Below are positions 14,123 to 22,237 of a stretch of 26,135 nucleotides of DNA, one piece after another. The stretch spans positions 1 through 26,135 of the forward strand of contig CAJMOP010000015.1 of the NCBI GenBank assembly GCA_905215115.1, in the 5' to 3' direction. The stretch is from an uncultured bacterium (GTDB lineage Bacteria > Actinomycetota > Coriobacteriia > Coriobacteriales > Coriobacteriaceae). Below the pieces are notes generated by a model that was not told where the DNA came from, searched no databases, and saw only the letters and a list, made by a program, of their open reading frames with translations. Positions within the stretch are counted from its first letter, which is position 1, and every line of letters starts with the position of its first letter. A program made the translations under genes and the position numbers.

Positions 14123-14836
14123 TTAGCCACCGAGATAGGCTTTGCGGACGTTGTCGTCGTGCAGGAGCTCTTGGCCGGTGCCGGTCATGGTGATCTTGCC
14201 GGTCTCGAGCACGTAGCCGCGCGTGGCGATTGAAAGCGCCATCTGGGCGTTCTGCTCGACCAGAAGCACCGTGGTACCGGCCTTGTGCAGGTCCTCGACA
14301 ATCTGGAAGATCTGCTCAATCAGAATCGGCGCCAGACCCATGGAAGGCTCATCGAGCATGAGCAGCTTGGGGTTGCTCATAAGGGCGCGCCCCATAACGA
14401 GCATCTGCTGTTCGCCGCCCGAAAGGGTGCCGGCGACCTGGCGACGGCGCTCCTTAAGGCGCGGGAACTGCTCGTAGACGCGCTCAAGGCCCGGAGCCAC
14501 CGTGGACTTGGGCTGCGTGTAGGCGCCCATCTCCAGGTTCTCCTCGACCGTCATCTGCAAAAAGGCGCGACGGCCCTCGGGAACCTGGGCCAGGCCCTTG
14601 CCCACCAGTTTATCGGCAGGCGTATGGGTAATGTCCTCGCCCATAAACTTGATGGAGCCGGTCTTGGAACGCAGCAGGCCCGAGACGGTTTTAAGCGTCG
14701 TGGACTTACCGGCGCCGTTCGCGCCGATCAGGGCCACGATCTCGCCCTCGTTGACGTTAAAGGAGATGTCCTTGATGGCGTGGATAGCGCCGTACCAGAC
14801 GTTGATGTTGTAGACGGAAAGCATCGGCTCTGCCAT
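14123..14836 (-). CDS. livF: Branched-chain amino-acid ABC transporter ATPase LivF
   Basis: A 237-residue ATP-binding subunit that, with LivG, powers import through LivH-LivM. Visible motifs are Walker A GANGAGKST (38-46), the signature LSGGEQQ (138-144) and Walker B LLMLDEP (158-164) followed by SMGLAP, which is characteristic of LivF; VPEGRRAF (85-92) is also typical. The length equals that of E. coli LivF. The ATG at 14836 directly follows the livG stop, with GGGGGAG six bases before it, so the two are translated together. It is the last gene of the operon, 10 bases before a strong terminator. Confidence 0.96.
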   Translation of the reverse strand: MAEPMLSVYNINVWYGAIHAIKDISFNVNEGEIVALIGANGAGKSTTLKTVSGLLRSKTGSIKFMGEDITHTPADKLVGKGLAQVPEGRRAFLQMTVEENLEMGAYTQPKSTVAPGLERVYEQFPRLKERRRQVAGTLSGGEQQMLVMGRALMSNPKLLMLDEPSMGLAPILIEQIFQIVEDLHKAGTTVLLVEQNAQMALSIATRGYVLETGKITMTGTGQELLHDDNVRKAYLGG

Positions 14837-15697
14837 TTAGTTCTCCCCCTTATCCTGCTTGCCCAGATATGCCTCAATTACGGCATCGTTGTTCTGGATC
14901 TCCTCGGCCGTGCCCTTGGCGATGACCTTACCAAAGTTGAGCACGCAGATGCCCTCGCAGATGTTCATGACGAGCGACATATCATGCTCGATAAGCATAA
15001 TGGCGATGCCAAAGGTGTCGCGGATCTTGACGATGTTCTCCATGAGCTCCGCGGTCTCGGACGGGTTCATGCCGGCGGCAGGCTCGTCGAGCAGCAGCAG
15101 TTTGGGGTTGGTGGCAAGCGCGCGGACGATCTCCAGACGACGCTGGGCGCCGTAAGGCAGCGAGCCGGCCTGCTCGTTTGCCAGGTGCTCCATATCAAAG
15201 ATGGACAGCAGCTCCATGGCGCGCTCGTGGGCGGCCTTCTCGTGCTTCCAGTACGTCGGCAGACGCAGCACGCCCTCAAAACCAGAGTAGCGCTCCTGGT
15301 TGTGCAGGCCGACCTTAACGTTGTCCTCCACCGTCATGGTGTTGAACAGGCGAATGTTCTGGAACGTACGGGCGATACCCATACGGTTGACCTGATAGAC
15401 CGACTTGCCCGAGGTGTCCTCGCCGTCGAGCAGGATAGTACCGTGCGTGGGCTGGTACACCTTGGTGAGCAGGTTGAAGACCGTGGTCTTACCGGCACCG
15501 TTGGGACCGATCAGACCGGCGATCTCGGTCTTACCGATGGTCAGGCTAAAGTCGTCGACTGCCTTAAGGCCGCCAAATTCAATGCCCAAGTGGATGCACT
15601 CGAGCGCCGGGCGCTGGCCCAGGTCGCGGTCGGGAACGATGGCGCCAGAAGGATACGGGACCATCTTGCCCTTGTTGAACTCAAACTTACTGGGCAT
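14837..15697 (-). CDS. livG: Branched-chain amino-acid ABC transporter ATPase LivG
   Basis: A 286-residue ATPase. An N-terminal extension of about 30 residues precedes the core. The core has Walker A GPNGAGKTT (64-72), Q-loop TFQNIRLF (from 111), the LivG-style signature SLPYGAQRRLEI (179-190), Walker B LLLLDEPAAGMNP (200-212) and the C-terminal HDMSLVMNICE segment. The ATG at 15697 has AGGAGGT 8 bases upstream and overlaps the livM end by 11 bases; an upstream in-frame start has no site. It pairs with LivF to form the two nucleotide-binding halves of the importer. Confidence 0.96.
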   Translation of the reverse strand: MPSKFEFNKGKMVPYPSGAIVPDRDLGQRPALECIHLGIEFGGLKAVDDFSLTIGKTEIAGLIGPNGAGKTTVFNLLTKVYQPTHGTILLDGEDTSGKSVYQVNRMGIARTFQNIRLFNTMTVEDNVKVGLHNQERYSGFEGVLRLPTYWKHEKAAHERAMELLSIFDMEHLANEQAGSLPYGAQRRLEIVRALATNPKLLLLDEPAAGMNPSETAELMENIVKIRDTFGIAIMLIEHDMSLVMNICEGICVLNFGKVIAKGTAEEIQNNDAVIEAYLGKQDKGEN

Positions 15698-16766
15698 CGG
15701 CTGCCACCTCCTTCTTGGAAGCAAAGCGGTCCTTAATGCGTGCGAAGAACGACTTGAGCTGCGGGTTGTTGGTAAAGATCATGACCAGAATCAGCACGAT
15801 GGCGTAGATGAGCATGCGGTAGTCCGAGAACTGACGGAGTAGCTCGGGAAGCACCGTGAGCAACGCCGCCGCGATGACGGAGCCGCGCATATTGCCCAGA
15901 CCGCCCAGGACCACGAACACCAGGATGAGGATGGACGTGTTGAAGTCGAACTTGGTGGCGGAAAGCTGCGAGAAGTTACCGCCGAAGAGGGCTCCGGCAG
16001 CGCCGGCGAGAGCGGCGGAAACCACGAAGGCGATCATGCGGTACTCGGTGACGGAGATGCCCACGGACTCGGCAGCGATCTTGTTGTCGCGCACGGCCAT
16101 AATGGCACGGCCGGTACGGCTGCGAACCAGGTTGAGCACGATCACGAGTGCGACCATGACCAGGATGGCACCGGCGAGGAAGGTCGAGTACGTCGACACG
16201 CCCGATGCGCCCTGCGCGCCCTTGATGATGGCGGTGCCGTCCTCGAGCAGGTGCAGGTCGTCGATCGTGGAGTTACCTGTGATGTTAAAGATCACATGCA
16301 GGCCGCGGGAGTCGACGCCCACGATAAGGCAGGTGACGATCTCTTTGATGATCTCGCCAAAGGCCAGCGTCACGATAGCCAGGTAATCGCCGCTCAGGCG
16401 AAGGACCGGGATGCCGATCAAGAAGCCCAGGATGGCGGCAGCGATGGCACCGACCACGATGCTGATGATAAGGCGCACCGGATCGGAGGGAACGGCGCTC
16501 TCCAGCGCGACCGCGGTAACGATGCCCGTATAGGCGCCGACGCTCATAAAGCCCGCGTGGCCCAGCGACAAGTCGCCCGCGATGCCGACGACGAGGTTAA
16601 GGGAGATGGCCATGACGATATAGGCCGTGATGGGAACCAGCTGACCGGCGATCATGCGCGGAATCATATGGTTGGACTGCATAAAGAACACGATGGCGAA
16701 CGCCACAAGGCACATGGCGTACGTAACAAAGTCGTGACGCGTCTGCTTGTCTTTAAGAAACTTCAT
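15687..16766 (-). CDS. livM: Branched-chain amino-acid permease LivM
   Basis: A 359-residue inner-membrane permease with about 8-10 hydrophobic helices and the family segments GDLSLGHAGFMSVGAY and LSGDYLAIVTLAFGEI. It also carries NFSQLSATKFDFNTSILILV and the LGGLGNMRGSVIAA motif typical of LivM. The N-terminus (MKFLKDKQTRHDF) is cytoplasmic. I chose the ATG at 16766, which has AGGTGAG close upstream; a GTG at 16775 directly abuts the livH stop and lacks a site. It overlaps livG by 11 bases. Confidence 0.95.
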   Translation of the reverse strand: MKFLKDKQTRHDFVTYAMCLVAFAIVFFMQSNHMIPRMIAGQLVPITAYIVMAISLNLVVGIAGDLSLGHAGFMSVGAYTGIVTAVALESAVPSDPVRLIISIVVGAIAAAILGFLIGIPVLRLSGDYLAIVTLAFGEIIKEIVTCLIVGVDSRGLHVIFNITGNSTIDDLHLLEDGTAIIKGAQGASGVSTYSTFLAGAILVMVALVIVLNLVRSRTGRAIMAVRDNKIAAESVGISVTEYRMIAFVVSAALAGAAGALFGGNFSQLSATKFDFNTSILILVFVVLGGLGNMRGSVIAAALLTVLPELLRQFSDYRMLIYAIVLILVMIFTNNPQLKSFFARIKDRFASKKEVAADAQ

Positions 16767-16775
16767 AACGCTCAC

Positions 16776-17657
16776 CTACACCTTCTCGGGGACGTACTTG
16801 CCCAAGAGGCCGGCAGGCTTGACGAGCAGGACGATGATCAAAACACCAAAGACGATGGAGTTGGCAAGGCTCGTGGAAATGTAAGCCTGTGCCATCGCCT
16901 CGATGATGCCGATGAGAATGCCACCGACAAAGGCACCGGGGATGGAGCCGATACCGCCGAAAACGGCAGCGTCGAAGGCCTTGATGCCAGGCATGGCGCC
17001 CGTGGTGGGCTGCAGGACCGGCGAGTAGGAGCACAGGAGCACACCGGCGATGGCAGCAAGGGCGGAGCCGATAGCAAACGTCATCGAGATGGTGCGGTTG
17101 ACGTTGATGCCCATGAGCTGAGCGGCGGCTTTGTCCTCGGACACGGCGCGCATGGCTTTGCCCATCTTGGTCTTACCTGTAAAGAACATCAGGCCGGCCA
17201 TGATAACCAGGCAGGCGACGATGGTGACGAGCGAGACAGCGCTCACGTTGAACTTGGCCAAGAACTCCGGCACCGGGAAGGTGACGAGCGAAGTGAAGTT
17301 CTTGGGCGTGGCGCCCCACAGAAGCTGCGCGGCGTTCTGCAGGAAGTAAGACACGCCGATGGCCGTGATCAGAACGGCCAGCGGGCCTGCTTGGCGCAGC
17401 GGCTTATAAGCCAGACCCTCAATGAGAACACCGAGAACCGTGCAGACCGCGCAAGAGAGAATTACAGATGCCCAGCCCGGGAGGCCGAGATACGACGTGG
17501 CGCAGAACGAGACATAGGCACCGACCATGATAACGTCTCCGTGAGCGAAGTTCAGCATCTTGGCGATACCGTAGACCATGGTGTAGCCCAACGCGATGAT
17601 GGCGTAGACGCTGCCCATGGACAGGCCGTTGACCAGGTATTGGATAAAGACCGTCAT
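16776..17657 (-). CDS. livH: Branched-chain amino-acid permease LivH
   Basis: A 293-residue permease with about 8 membrane helices. The opening MTVFIQYLVNGLSMGSVYAI, the segment MVYGIAKMLNFAHGD and the C-terminal GGIGSIPGAFVGGILIGIIE are classic LivH. The ATG at 17657 has AAAGGGGG at 9 bases; a longer in-frame version reaching 17750 has no site and lacks homology in the added part. It is 139 bases downstream of livJ1, and that gap holds two hairpins. Confidence 0.95.
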   Translation of the reverse strand: MTVFIQYLVNGLSMGSVYAIIALGYTMVYGIAKMLNFAHGDVIMVGAYVSFCATSYLGLPGWASVILSCAVCTVLGVLIEGLAYKPLRQAGPLAVLITAIGVSYFLQNAAQLLWGATPKNFTSLVTFPVPEFLAKFNVSAVSLVTIVACLVIMAGLMFFTGKTKMGKAMRAVSEDKAAAQLMGINVNRTISMTFAIGSALAAIAGVLLCSYSPVLQPTTGAMPGIKAFDAAVFGGIGSIPGAFVGGILIGIIEAMAQAYISTSLANSIVFGVLIIVLLVKPAGLLGKYVPEKV

Positions 17658-17703
17658 GTTCCACATCCCCCTTTCGAATAGGTTTCCAGTTGATGTATGA
17701 AAC

Positions 17704-17764
17704 AGGGACGTTACATCGTCCCTAGATACCAAGCAAGCAGGGAAGGCCAAAACCTCCCCTGCTT
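17704..17764 (-). promoter_or_regulatory. Two hairpins between livJ1 and livH
   Basis: The first met by transcription (17735-17764) has 12-base arms, AAGCAGGGGAGG and CCTTCCCTGCTT, with one G-T pair. The second (17704-17723) is a perfect 7-bp stem AGGGACG/CGTCCCT followed by GTTTCAT. Neither has a strong T-run. Such structures between a binding-protein gene and its permease genes usually stabilise the upstream mRNA or cause partial termination, so the binding protein is made in excess; here that is inference. Confidence 0.6.
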
Positions 17765-17796
17765 GGGATCAAAACCGCTCTATGTAAGGCGGCCTA

Positions 17797-18984
17797 TTAG
17801 GCCTGTACGTACTTGCCGTCGGTGATGACGTACGCCGTGGGCTCCTTCTGGACCTGACCCTTATCGTTCCAGGTGAGCTTGCCGGTCAGACCGTCAACGG
17901 TAATCTTGAGCATAGCTTTGGACAGCTTCTCGGCAACCTCGGTCGGGTCGGCGTCGACACCAAGACCGGCCTCCTTGAGGGCCTCGGCCACCGCGTGCAC
18001 ACCGTCGTAGGCGTCAGCGGCAAACTGGTCGGGGGTATCGCCGTACTTATCCTTGTAAGCGTTGACGAAGTCGGCGTTCTTCTCGTCGTCGGCGGAGAAC
18101 GGGGTCATGAGCAGCAGGCCCTCGGCAAGAGAAGTGTCGAAGCCCTCAACGCCCAGGATGCCGTCCATGCCGTCGCAGCCCATCATCTTGACGTCGTAGC
18201 CCATGTCCTTGGCGTTCTTAAGCAGGACCGAGGCCGGGGTGTAGTAGATCGGGGCAAAGATCATGGTGGCGCCAGACTGCTTGGCCTTGGTCAGCTGGTT
18301 GGTAAAGCTCGTGGCGGAGTCGTCCTTAAAGGTCTCCTCATCGACAATCTCGAGCTTGGACTTAGCGGCCTGAGCCTTAAAGGCATCCGCGACACCCGAA
18401 GAATAGGCGTCGCCGGAGTTATAGAACAGCACGAACTTCTCGTCCGCATACTTCTGGGCCAGGAACTTGGCAGCGTTGACGCCCTGGTTGGGGTCGGTAA
18501 AACAAACCTGGAAGACGCAATCCTTGCCGTCGGTGACGTCCTCGGAGGACGCGGACGGGGTGATCATAAAGGTCTTGGGGTCGTTACCGCACTCGGCGGC
18601 AACGGCAACCGACGCACCCGTGGTGGTCGGGCCGACGAGGGCCTGCATACCCCAGTCGAGCAGGGTGTTGAAGGCGTTAACGGCCTTCTCGCCGTCGGCC
18701 TGGTCGTCCTCGGCCTTGCTGGCAAGCGGCAGCTCCTTGGTGGAGAAGTCCTTGCAGCCAAGCTCGACGCCCTGGGTAACAGACTTGCCGTAGGACGCGT
18801 TGGCGCCGGTCAGCGGGCCGATGGTGCCGATCTTAAACGAAGCGTCGCCCGAAGCGGAACCACTGTCGCCGCCGTTGGAGGAGCAGCCCGCTAGAATGGA
18901 CATCGCCCCCAGACCTGCTGCGCTCGCGATAACGCTCCTGCGATTCATAACAGGGTTCAATGACTTACCGGTGAGGCTCGACAT
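17797..18984 (-). CDS. livJ: Branched-chain amino-acid binding lipoprotein, copy 1
   Basis: A 395-residue periplasmic-binding-fold (type I) lipoprotein that captures the amino acid for LivHMGF. A signal peptide ends in the lipobox LAGC (Cys34) and is preceded by Arg15-Arg16 in MNRRSVIAS, which allows Tat export. The mature start has a Ser/Gly-rich linker (SSNGGDSGSASGD), then FKIGTIGPLTGANASYGKSV, the standard opening of LivJ-type proteins. The ATG at 18984 has AGAGGAG six bases upstream; the Met13 codon (18948) is a possible start but has no site. It is closely similar to the next protein upstream over the whole mature part, indicating a tandem duplication. Confidence 0.93.
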   Translation of the reverse strand: MSSLTGKSLNPVMNRRSVIASAAGLGAMSILAGCSSNGGDSGSASGDASFKIGTIGPLTGANASYGKSVTQGVELGCKDFSTKELPLASKAEDDQADGEKAVNAFNTLLDWGMQALVGPTTTGASVAVAAECGNDPKTFMITPSASSEDVTDGKDCVFQVCFTDPNQGVNAAKFLAQKYADEKFVLFYNSGDAYSSGVADAFKAQAAKSKLEIVDEETFKDDSATSFTNQLTKAKQSGATMIFAPIYYTPASVLLKNAKDMGYDVKMMGCDGMDGILGVEGFDTSLAEGLLLMTPFSADDEKNADFVNAYKDKYGDTPDQFAADAYDGVHAVAEALKEAGLGVDADPTEVAEKLSKAMLKITVDGLTGKLTWNDKGQVQKEPTAYVITDGKYVQA

Positions 18985-19059
18985 GCGGCTCTCCTCTCAA
19001 ATCTCGTCGGGTTTTGGTTGCCCGACAGGCCATCCTTCGCCGTGTTCGGCGTTCGCAAA

Positions 19060-19210
19060 ATAGTAGACGCTTTAGTTAGGAAAAGTGGCGATTATTTCAA
19101 CTTTTCTTTGGATTTGTTCATTTATCCATATTTCTGCGTATTTCTATTATTTTATGCAGTAATGCCACTTTATTGTGTAAAAGTAATGTTTCCATTCTGT
19201 TACAGGCGTC
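19060..19210. other. AT-rich stretch upstream of livJ1
   Basis: About 150 bases of far lower GC content than the rest of the window, within the 271-base gap between livJ2 and livJ1. AAAGTGGC (19082-19089) and GCCACTTT (19164-19171) form an inverted repeat enclosing 74 AT-rich bases. The region probably holds the livJ1 promoter and upstream activating sequence, but several boxes compete and I cannot pick one. No open frame here resembles a protein. Confidence 0.5.
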
Positions 19211-19255
19211 CCCGCCCTGAATAAAACAGCCTCACCGGTAGCGTTTTATGCGCAC

Positions 19256-20422
19256 TTAGGCGGCGATGTACTTGCCGTCCTGGATCACATAGGCCGTAGC
19301 GGGCTTTTCGACCTGGCCCTCGTCATTCCACGTCAGCTCGCCCGTCAGGCCCTCGATCTTGATCTTGCGCATGGCGCGGGCAAGGTCGTCGGCAATGTCG
19401 GCACCGTCAGCCGTAATGTCGATGCCCGCTTTATCGATAGCCTCGGCAATCGCATGGACGCAGTCATAGGCATCGGCGGCAAACTGATTGGGCGTCTCGT
19501 CGTAGGCATCCTTATAGGCCTTGACGAAGTCGGCGTTCTTCTCATCGTCAGCCGAAAACGGGGTCATGAGCAGTACGCCCTCGGCAAGAGAGGTATCGAA
19601 GCCTTCCACAGAGAGCAGGCCGTCCATGCCGTCGGTACCCATGAGCGTCATGTCGTAGCCCATGTCCTTGGCGTTCTTGAGCAAAACGGACGCCGGCGTG
19701 TAGTAGATCGGCGCAAAGATGAGCGTGGCGCCGGCCTCCTTGGCCTTGGTGAGCTGGTTGGTAAAGCTCGTGGAAGAGTCGTCCTTAAAGGTCTCGGTAT
19801 CGACGATGTCGAGCTTGGACGCCTTGGCCTGCTCGGCAAAAGCGTCGGCAACGCCCGAGCTATACGTATCGCCGGAGTTGTAGAACAGGGCGATCTTGGC
19901 ATCCGTGTACTTCTCGGCCAAGAACTTCGCGGCGCTGGCGCCCATGGTGGGATCGGTGAAGCAAACCTGGAAAACCGTGGTCTTATCCTTGGTAACGTCG
20001 AGCGACGAGGCCGAAGGCGTGACCATGAGCATATCGTCGGCGATCTCGCCAGAGACAGCGACGGCGGCACCGGTGGTGACGGGGCCGACGAGCGCCTGCA
20101 TGCCCCAGTCGCACAAGGTATTGAAGGCGTTGATGGCCTTCTCGCCGTCAGCGACGTCATCCTCAGACTTAAGCGAGAGCTTGAGGTCCTTGGTCGAAAA
20201 TTCCTTGGCGGCAAGCTTGGCACCCTTCTCGGCCGAAACGCCATAGGTTGCCGCGGCGCCGGTCAGAGGGCCGATGACACCGATCTTGAAGGTCTTGCCG
20301 TCATCGGTGGGGCTGCCGTCCGAGCCACCCGACGAGCAACCAGCGAGTGCCGCGGTGCTACCGAGCGCCGCGGCACCGGCGAGAAAGTTCCTACGGCCGA
20401 GCGTGCTGTTGATGTTGAACAT
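19256..20422 (-). CDS. Branched-chain amino-acid binding lipoprotein, copy 2
   Basis: A 388-residue paralogue of the adjacent binding protein and first gene of the liv cluster. The signal peptide has a stronger twin-arginine motif (GRRNFLAG, Arg10-Arg11) and the lipobox LAGC (Cys29), followed by the linker SSGGSDGSPTDD. The mature part opens FKIGVIGPLTGAAATYGVSA and keeps long identical runs with copy 1, for example in the stretch around MLMTPFSADDEKNADFV-like residues. The ATG at 20422 has AGGGGG just upstream; a longer in-frame extension to 20605 is rejected as it has no site and no homology. Having two binding proteins probably widens substrate range or changes affinity. Confidence 0.92.
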   Translation of the reverse strand: MFNINSTLGRRNFLAGAAALGSTAALAGCSSGGSDGSPTDDGKTFKIGVIGPLTGAAATYGVSAEKGAKLAAKEFSTKDLKLSLKSEDDVADGEKAINAFNTLCDWGMQALVGPVTTGAAVAVSGEIADDMLMVTPSASSLDVTKDKTTVFQVCFTDPTMGASAAKFLAEKYTDAKIALFYNSGDTYSSGVADAFAEQAKASKLDIVDTETFKDDSSTSFTNQLTKAKEAGATLIFAPIYYTPASVLLKNAKDMGYDMTLMGTDGMDGLLSVEGFDTSLAEGVLLMTPFSADDEKNADFVKAYKDAYDETPNQFAADAYDCVHAIAEAIDKAGIDITADGADIADDLARAMRKIKIEGLTGELTWNDEGQVEKPATAYVIQDGKYIAA

Positions 20423-20605
20423 GGTGTCCCCCTTTTCGCTGGCCGCGGTGCGGCCGTCTTGCGGTACAGGGCAAACCTTATGGCGCAAACGTTGACAGTT
20501 TGTTACGGAAGTTCGTTTGTAGCGAGTGTGTTTCCAATATTTCCGCAGCGTTTCGGGGGTAGCGTTTTGCACAGCTCCAGCTGCCTGGCAAGCACGCGCC
20601 CGCAC

Positions 20606-20634
20606 TTCACGCTAGAATGCACTCAACCTATAAG
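20606..20634 (+). promoter_or_regulatory. Candidate promoter for hom
   Basis: TTCACG (20606-20611), a 17-base spacer and TATAAG (20629-20634) match 4 and 5 of 6 consensus bases. Transcription would begin near 20641, about 32 bases before the ATG. A competing -10, TAGAAT (20613-20618), has no good -35. Confidence 0.45.
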
Positions 20635-20672
20635 CAGTTAATCCATCCACAAGATGCACGAAGGAGCTATCT

Positions 20673-22016
20673 ATGAGCGAACCCCTGCGCACCGTGAACG
20701 TCGGTCTGATCGGTCTGGGAACCGTCGGCGGCGGCGTGGCCCGTTTGATCAAGAGCCACCACGATGAGTACCTGGCAGCCTACGGCATCGACCTTAAGCT
20801 GACCCGCGCCTGCGCGCTTGCTTGGGAGCAGGCCGAGGCGGCAGGCATTGAGCGCGAGGCCTTTACGAGTGACTGGCACGACGTCGTCACCGACCCCGCC
20901 GTCGACATCGTCGTCGAGCTGATCGGCGGCGAGCACCCCGCAACCGAGATCTTCACCACTGCCTTTGAGCACGGCAAGCACGTCGTCTCTGCCAACAAGG
21001 CCCTGCTGGGCCGTCACGTCGAGACGCTTGCCGAGAAGGCGCGCGCGTGCGGCGTGCAGATTAAGTGCGAGGCCAGCTGCGGCGGTGGCATCCCCATCGT
21101 GAGCACGCTTGAGCACGACCTGGTGGGCAACAAGATCCTGACCATCGCCGGCATCCTCAACGGCACCACCAACTACATCCTGTCGCGCATGGACGCCGAG
21201 GGCGCCGATTACGCCGACGTGCTCGCCGATGCACAGGCCAAGGGCTATGCCGAGGCCGACCCGTCCGCAGACGTCGACGGCTTCGACGCCGCCAGCAAGA
21301 CGGCGATCCTCGCCTCCATCGGCTTTGGCACCCGCGTGACCACCGACGACGTATACCAGCAGGGTATCCGCACCATCGGCGCCGAGGACATCGCCCAGGC
21401 CCGCGAGCTCGGCTATACCATCAAGCTGCTGGGCATCGCACGCAACACCGACGCTGGCGTCGACGTCCGCGTGCATCCCACGCTGATCCCCGCCGACCAC
21501 ATGCTTGCCAAGGTCAACGGCGCCATGAACGCCGTCTACGTGGTGGGCGACGCCGTGGGCGAGACCATGTTCTACGGCGCGGGCGCAGGCTCCTTCCCCA
21601 CCGCGAGTGCCGTCGTGGGCGACATCCTGTCGCTCTCCGAGCAGATCAGCCGCGGCGTGGCTCCGCTGCCCGAGATTGAGCCCTATGGCCACAACCTCGC
21701 CTTTAAGCCCATGGACGAGCTCCAGACCAAGTACTATGTGCGCCTGAAGGTCGCCGACCGCGTGGGCGCCCTGTCCGAGACGGTCGACATCTTTGCCAAG
21801 CACAACATCTCGATCTCGCTCATCAACCAGGTCGAGGACGGCAAGTCGGGTGTCAGCGATGCCTGCTCGGTCATCTTCCTGACGCACCGCGCATTCGAGA
21901 AGGACGTCCAGGCTGCCGCCGCCGAGCTTGCCAGCGTCGACTGCGTGGCCGAAGTCGCCAACGTCCTGCGCATCGAGGACGTTGAGGCCTGGACCGAAGG
22001 CGTCATGGCGAACTAG
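20673..22016 (+). CDS. hom: Homoserine dehydrogenase
   Basis: A 447-residue enzyme that reduces aspartate semialdehyde to homoserine, the branch point to threonine and methionine. Residues 8-25 form the nucleotide-binding loop (GLIGLGTVGGGV). The catalytic domain follows with VSANKALLG, ASCGGGIPIV, GILNGTTNYIL and the family motif EADPSADVDGFDAASK. A C-terminal ACT domain (about 354-435) starts at YYVRLKVADRVGALSE and is the usual site for threonine feedback. It is the monofunctional type (no aspartokinase). The ATG at 20673 has AAGGAG six bases upstream. No thrB or thrC lies beside it. Its strong bias to C- and G-ending codons suggests high expression. Confidence 0.97.
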   Translation: MSEPLRTVNVGLIGLGTVGGGVARLIKSHHDEYLAAYGIDLKLTRACALAWEQAEAAGIEREAFTSDWHDVVTDPAVDIVVELIGGEHPATEIFTTAFEHGKHVVSANKALLGRHVETLAEKARACGVQIKCEASCGGGIPIVSTLEHDLVGNKILTIAGILNGTTNYILSRMDAEGADYADVLADAQAKGYAEADPSADVDGFDAASKTAILASIGFGTRVTTDDVYQQGIRTIGAEDIAQARELGYTIKLLGIARNTDAGVDVRVHPTLIPADHMLAKVNGAMNAVYVVGDAVGETMFYGAGAGSFPTASAVVGDILSLSEQISRGVAPLPEIEPYGHNLAFKPMDELQTKYYVRLKVADRVGALSETVDIFAKHNISISLINQVEDGKSGVSDACSVIFLTHRAFEKDVQAAAAELASVDCVAEVANVLRIEDVEAWTEGVMAN

Positions 22017-22047
22017 CCCGATTCTCGGCAAATCAAATAACGCATGA

Positions 22048-22081
22048 GGGGCTCCCGTCCGATTGGATGGGAGTCCCTTTT
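22048..22081 (+). terminator. Rho-independent terminator of hom
   Basis: A 13-bp stem with two G-T pairs (GGGGCTCCCGTCC with GGATGGGAGTCCC) and a GATT loop, followed by TTTTAGTT. It begins 31 bases after the hom stop. Confidence 0.88.
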
Positions 22082-22125
22082 AGTTGCATCTTTTGCACAA
22101 AGTGGTCGACTAACGTTTGAACAAC

Positions 22126-22185
22126 TTGACCGTTCGTCAACAACCGTGGATACCGTTTACCGATATGCGGTGTCGGCTGTTTTTT
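22126..22185 (+). promoter_or_regulatory. Possible operator and attenuator upstream of the SDR gene
   Basis: TTGAC-N5-GTCAA (22126-22140) is a perfect inverted repeat overlapping a TTGACC -35-like box; the -10 position at 17 bases, GATACC, is weak. Downstream, CCGATA (22160-22165) pairs with TGTCGG (22171-22176) and is followed by CTGTTTTTT, a short terminator-like unit about 50 bases before the ATG. It could be an attenuator for the SDR gene or a second stop for hom. Confidence 0.4.
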
Positions 22186-22237
22186 GCCGCCACTATGCTG
22201 TGCTGCAAGTATCCATCCGCATAAGAGAGGAAGCGAT

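Noticed and set aside
13948..14130. Longer N-terminus of CutC
   Set aside because: The extension would be encoded by the 22-bp inverted repeat and the liv terminator. The ATG at 13947 has a good site and starts the conserved domain.
14285..17681. Long plus-strand frames opposite the liv operon
   Set aside because: Same cause: antisense shadows of livF to livH with biased composition (Asp, His, Gly and Arg rich) and no ribosome site or homology.
20423..20605. Longer N-terminus of the second binding protein
   Set aside because: It would add 61 residues before a complete lipoprotein signal, with no ribosome site; the ATG at 20422 has AGGGGG.
20667..22031. A 454-codon frame opposite hom
   Set aside because: Antisense to a highly biased, clearly real gene; no recognisable domain.
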